A stretch of DNA of 15,850 nucleotides from Candidatus Hydrogenedentota bacterium (GTDB lineage: Bacteria; Hydrogenedentota; Hydrogenedentia; Hydrogenedentales; CAITNO01). A program made the translations under genes and the position numbers. Within the stretch, counting starts at the first letter, position 1. Each line of letters begins with the position of its first letter. The stretch spans positions 1 through 15,850 of the forward strand of contig JAKPUV010000148.1 in assembly GCA_029554925.1 (NCBI GenBank), in the 5' to 3' direction. Below, in pieces: positions 15,214 through 15,850 of this stretch. The notes beneath the pieces were generated by a model. It worked only from the letters and a program-made list of their open reading frames with translations, was not told where the DNA came from and searched no databases.

Positions 15214-15276
15214 ATGACATTATGGAACCCCATGCATGCTGTTCCATTGTCAAGGGAGCAACAGCGAACATGGTAG
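15214..15276 (+). CDS. Possible 20-residue leader peptide overlapping the pnp start
   Basis: An ATG at 15214 follows a purine-only tract (about 15184-15210, including GAGAGAGAG) that could bind ribosomes. The frame runs 20 codons and stops at TAG 15274-15276, just past the pnp ATG (15270-15272), in a different frame. Such an overlap permits translational coupling. It is unproved: the ribosome site is weak and short frames are common. Confidence 0.3.
   Translation: MTLWNPMHAVPLSREQQRTW
15215..15258 (+). promoter_or_regulatory. Hairpin abutting the pnp Shine-Dalgarno site
   Basis: TGACA (15215-15219) pairs with TGTCA (15248-15252) and TGGAAC (15223-15228) pairs with GTTCCA (15241-15246), with a 3x1 internal loop and a 12-nt loop containing the self-complementary ATGCAT. 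The Shine-Dalgarno AGGGAG (15253-15258) begins directly at the foot of the stem. Stacking on the stem could limit ribosome access. This part is AT-richer than its surroundings, so a chance GC pairing is less likely. Confidence 0.5.
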
Positions 15277-15850
15277 AACGCATTTCAGTGATGGTCGGCT
15301 CCGACGCCGTCGAATTCGAGACCGGCCGCATCGCCAAGCAGGCGCACGGCGCCGTCATTTGCCAGAGCGGGGACACGATGGTCCTTTCGGCCGTCGTCGT
15401 GGCGCCCGAATCGAAGCCGGGGCAGGACTTCTTCCCCATGACCGTGGACTACCGCGAGCGGTTTTACTCGGTGGGGCAGATTCCGGGGAACTTTTTCCGG
15501 CGCGAGGCGCGCCCCTCGGAGCGCGAGATCCTCGTGTGCCGCCTGACGGACCGCCCCCTGCGGCCCCTTTTCCCCAAGGGCTTCACCAACGAGACCCTGG
15601 TCTGCCAGACCGTGCTGTCGGCGGACAACATCCACAACCCCGACGTGCTGTCCATGAACGCGGCGTCGGCGGCCCTGCACATCTCCAAGATTCCCCTCAC
15701 CGAGCCCATCGGCGCCGTGCGCGTCGGGTGCATCGAGGGGGTGCTCGTCGTGAACCCGCCCATGGACCAGATGGCCGCCAGCACCCTCGACATCGTCGTC
15801 GCGGGCACGGCGGGGGCCCTGTGCATGGTCGAGGGCCAGGCGAAGGAGGT
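15270..15850 (+). CDS. pnp: Polyribonucleotide nucleotidyltransferase (PNPase), 5' part only
   Basis: The frame runs from the ATG at 15270 off the right edge: 193 full codons. It starts MVERISVMVGSDAVEFETGR and continues with AKQAHGAVICQSGDTMVLSAVV, DFFPMTVDYRERFYSVGQIPG, FFRREARPSEREI and RLTDRPLRPLFPKGF, all typical of the first RNase PH domain of PNPase. The enzyme degrades RNA 3' to 5' using phosphate, alone or in the degradosome. The catalytic second RNase PH domain and the KH and S1 RNA-binding domains must lie beyond the window. The ribosome site AGGGAG is 11 nt upstream, at the foot of a hairpin, so autoregulation of translation is plausible, as known for PNPase elsewhere. Confidence 0.97.
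   Translation, partial: MVERISVMVGSDAVEFETGRIAKQAHGAVICQSGDTMVLSAVVVAPESKPGQDFFPMTVDYRERFYSVGQIPGNFFRREARPSEREILVCRLTDRPLRPLFPKGFTNETLVCQTVLSADNIHNPDVLSMNAASAALHISKIPLTEPIGAVRVGCIEGVLVVNPPMDQMAASTLDIVVAGTAGALCMVEGQAKE

Overview
The window is GC-rich bacterial DNA carrying ten protein genes, all on the + strand. Two of them are cut by the window edges. Signal peptides, lipoboxes, Shine-Dalgarno sites and the gap-pgk and rpsO-pnp pairs all point to a bacterium with an ordinary secretion system. The secreted alkaline-phosphatase-fold enzyme, the PF12831-type FAD oxidoreductase and the unusual PHP-like protein suggest an environmental lineage near Planctomycetes/Lentisphaerae or Hydrogenedentota. 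That placement is an inference from gene content, not something the sequence proves.

Left part (1-6748): the 3' part of a Pat-like protein (acyl-CoA synthetase-like module fused to a GNAT acetyltransferase) is followed by two short-spaced pairs. The first pair is an exported alkaline-phosphatase-superfamily phosphoesterase and, 15 nt later, a PHP-like cytoplasmic metalloprotein. The second pair is a small lipoprotein and, 42 nt later, a lipoprotein-type FAD-dependent oxidoreductase. These look like metabolic and envelope genes, and their substrates cannot be read from the sequence.

Middle part (6749-12392): a 25-nt imperfect inverted repeat built from 9-nt units precedes one very large gene of 1707 codons. 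It encodes a DEDD-type exonuclease, a RecQ (SF2) helicase and a UvrD/Rep (SF1) helicase in one chain, with a Cys/His cluster just before the RecQ core. It starts with TTG, is less GC-rich than its neighbours in the stretches counted, and sits between unrelated loci. It is the best candidate in the window for an unusual DNA repair or genome defence factor. Its stop codon lies inside a strong -35 box (TTGACA), which probably drives the next block through a leader of roughly 280 nt.

Right part (12393-15850): core genes gap, pgk, rpsO and pnp (5' part only). A perfect 11-bp hairpin lies between gap and pgk, and a good terminator follows rpsO. The pnp leader holds a hairpin against the Shine-Dalgarno site, nested in a 20-codon upstream ORF that overlaps the pnp start codon. 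This arrangement would suit translational control of PNPase. The pgk product ends in an unusual Cys-rich tail.

No tRNA, rRNA, CRISPR array or transposase gene was seen.
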